6,521 nt of DNA from Deltaproteobacteria bacterium (GTDB taxonomy: Bacteria > Desulfobacterota > Deferrimicrobia > Deferrimicrobiales > Deferrimicrobiaceae). The position numbers were made by a program, and so were the translations under genes. Under the pieces are notes generated by a model. It saw only the letters and a list, made by a program, of their open reading frames with translations. It was not told where the DNA came from and did no database searches. Each line of letters starts with the position of its first letter. Within the stretch, counting starts at the first letter, position 1. The stretch is taken from positions 1 to 6,521 of the forward strand of contig PQAK01000060.1 in assembly GCA_003105225.1 (NCBI GenBank), written 5' to 3'. Positions 5,937 to 6,521 of this stretch are shown piece after piece.

Positions 5937-6064
5937 ACTTAGGGACGTTCTTAAAACTTTTCGGTAGGGGACGTTCTTTAAGTTTTTCAAATCCGATTTA
6001 TTTCCTGAAAAACTTAAAGAACGTCCCGAACTTCCCAACAAAGTTTTAAGAACGTCCCAAAGTT
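5937..6064. repeat. Nested array of four REP-like copies (6-9): type 2 pair enclosing a type 1 REPIN
   Basis: The order is copy 6 (5937-5959, +), copy 7 (5967-5984, +), copy 8 (6011-6033, -) and copy 9 (6041-6064, -). The outer pair shares the subtype ending AAAACTT, with 19 exactly inverted bases (5942-5960 with 6040-6058). The inner pair is type 1. It occupies the gap between the dehydrogenase stop and the epimerase start, both on the - strand. The TAA stop of the dehydrogenase (6065-6063) overlaps the edge of copy 9. As RNA the whole stretch could fold into one long interrupted hairpin in the middle of the message. Confidence 0.9.
5967..6027. repeat. Intact type 1 REPIN with perfect 22-bp inverted repeat
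   Basis: Bases 5968-5989 and 6006-6027 are exact inverted repeats of 22 bp around a 16-base loop (5990-6005). The arms contain the full core GGGACGTTCTT, then TAAG and TTTTTCA. No T-run follows the stem on the transcribed strand, so it is not a standard intrinsic terminator. It is the undamaged counterpart of 2611-2678. Confidence 0.9.
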
Positions 6065-6521
6065 AAAGTTTTATGACTTTGCCGGCATTGCGGCCCTTGA
6101 GGGCGTTGCGGGTGTCGACCACCACCTTGGATTCGCGGGCGATCAGCCGGCGATCGAACAGGTCGTGATCGGTCACCAGCACCACGCAGTCGGCCTTCCG
6201 CAGCGCCGCCGCCGAGAACTTTTCCGCCTTCATCCGGATCCCGTGCTCGTCCAGCACCGGGACGTACGGGTCGCAGTAGGAAAGTTTCGCCCCCTTCTTC
6301 GCCAGAAGCTGGAGAATGTCGAGGGCCGGCGACTCCCGCACGTCGCTGATGTTCTTCTTGTACGCCACGCCCAGGACCAGGACCTTCGCCCCTTTGACCG
6401 ATTTCCGGAACCGGTTGAGCGCGTCGCCGACCTTGCCGACCACGAAGTGCGGCATCTGCCCGTTGATCACGCCCGCCAGCTCGATGAAGCGCGACTCGAA
6501 GCCGTACTGCTTCGCCTTCCA
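6063..6521 (-). CDS. UDP-N-acetyl-D-hexosamine 6-dehydrogenase, C-terminal part (truncated by window edge)
   Basis: The frame is open from the right edge, so only the last 152 residues are seen, beginning WKAKQYGFESRFIELAG. Family members run to about 430 residues, so the NAD-binding domain and catalytic Cys lie outside. YGFESRFIELAGVINGQMP at 6-24 is the end of the central dimerisation helix of the UDP-glucose/GDP-mannose dehydrogenase superfamily. KVLVLGVAYKKNISDVRESP at 46-65 opens the UDP-binding domain, and the YKKN-DVRESP form is typical of the WbpA/WbpO/TviB branch acting on UDP-GlcNAc, UDP-GalNAc or UDP-ManNAc. The FKPNTDD form of UDP-glucose dehydrogenase is seen in the other dehydrogenase at 1-1080. 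SYCDPYVP at 81-88 is a further family segment. It ends KVIKL, and its TAA overlaps a repeat copy. With the epimerase downstream it probably makes a HexNAc uronate; which one cannot be told from this fragment. Confidence 0.9.
   Translation of the reverse strand, partial: WKAKQYGFESRFIELAGVINGQMPHFVVGKVGDALNRFRKSVKGAKVLVLGVAYKKNISDVRESPALDILQLLAKKGAKLSYCDPYVPVLDEHGIRMKAEKFSAAALRKADCVVLVTDHDLFDRRLIARESKVVVDTRNALKGRNAGKVIKL

Noticed and set aside
4956..5942. A 328-codon open frame on the + strand
   Set aside because: It is the antisense shadow of the 4-epimerase gene, which has full motifs and a strong ribosome binding site; the + frame gives Arg/Gly-rich sequence without recognisable motifs.
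5968..6027. Rho-independent terminator
   Set aside because: The stem is AT-rich away from the core, and no U-tract follows it on the transcribed strand; the same sequence recurs elsewhere as a dispersed repeat.
1074..6064. CRISPR array
   Set aside because: The repeats are irregularly spaced by tens to more than a thousand bases, lie in both orientations and have no unique uniform spacers or cas genes.
1074..6064. Integron cassette recombination sites, since a repeat follows nearly every stop codon
   Set aside because: Genes lie in both orientations, the elements lack the paired attC core sites, no integrase is seen, and a RAYT bracketed by the same repeat explains them better.

Overview
The window is a GC-rich chromosomal segment (about 70% GC in one 60-base line I counted in the first gene). 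It comes from a Gram-negative-type bacterium and carries nucleotide-sugar genes for surface polysaccharide synthesis. Gene content and the short-repeat family make me think of an environmental deltaproteobacterial-type lineage, but nothing here fixes the taxon.

Layout: two convergent gene groups face each other. On the + strand are the 3' part of a UDP-glucose 6-dehydrogenase (1-1080), a small RmlC-type cupin (1110-1565), dTDP-glucose 4,6-dehydratase (1562-2596) and a TrmI-type tRNA m1A methyltransferase (2699-3490). On the - strand, read from the right, are the 3' part of a UDP-N-acetyl-hexosamine dehydrogenase (6521-6063), a WbpP-like NAD-dependent UDP-sugar 4-epimerase (5915-4965), a small membrane-anchored Pro/Ala-rich protein (4947 or 4953-4504) and a REP-associated tyrosine transposase (RAYT, 4416-3508). 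Between them the sugar genes could supply UDP-glucuronate, dTDP-4-keto-6-deoxyglucose with a possible 3,5-epimerised derivative, and UDP-GlcNAc/GalNAc with the matching uronates. No glycosyltransferase, rmlA or rmlD is in view.

The notable part is the non-coding DNA. A 23-24 bp element with the core GGGACGTTCTT occurs nine times in 6.5 kb, eight times with an exact core. It fills nearly every real intergenic gap. It sits flush against the stop codons of five of the six genes that end in a gap (the sixth is 14 bases away), always in the same orientation relative to the gene that ends there. Two subtypes can be told apart by the bases after the core: TAAGTT (type 1) and AAACTT or AAAACTT (type 2). 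Type 1 copies form two convergent pairs (REPIN-like), one of them a perfect 22-bp inverted repeat. Type 2 copies form the outer ends of two composite units: one encloses the RAYT gene, the other encloses a type 1 REPIN. This looks like a RAYT with its own cognate REP/REPIN family caught in action around a polysaccharide locus.
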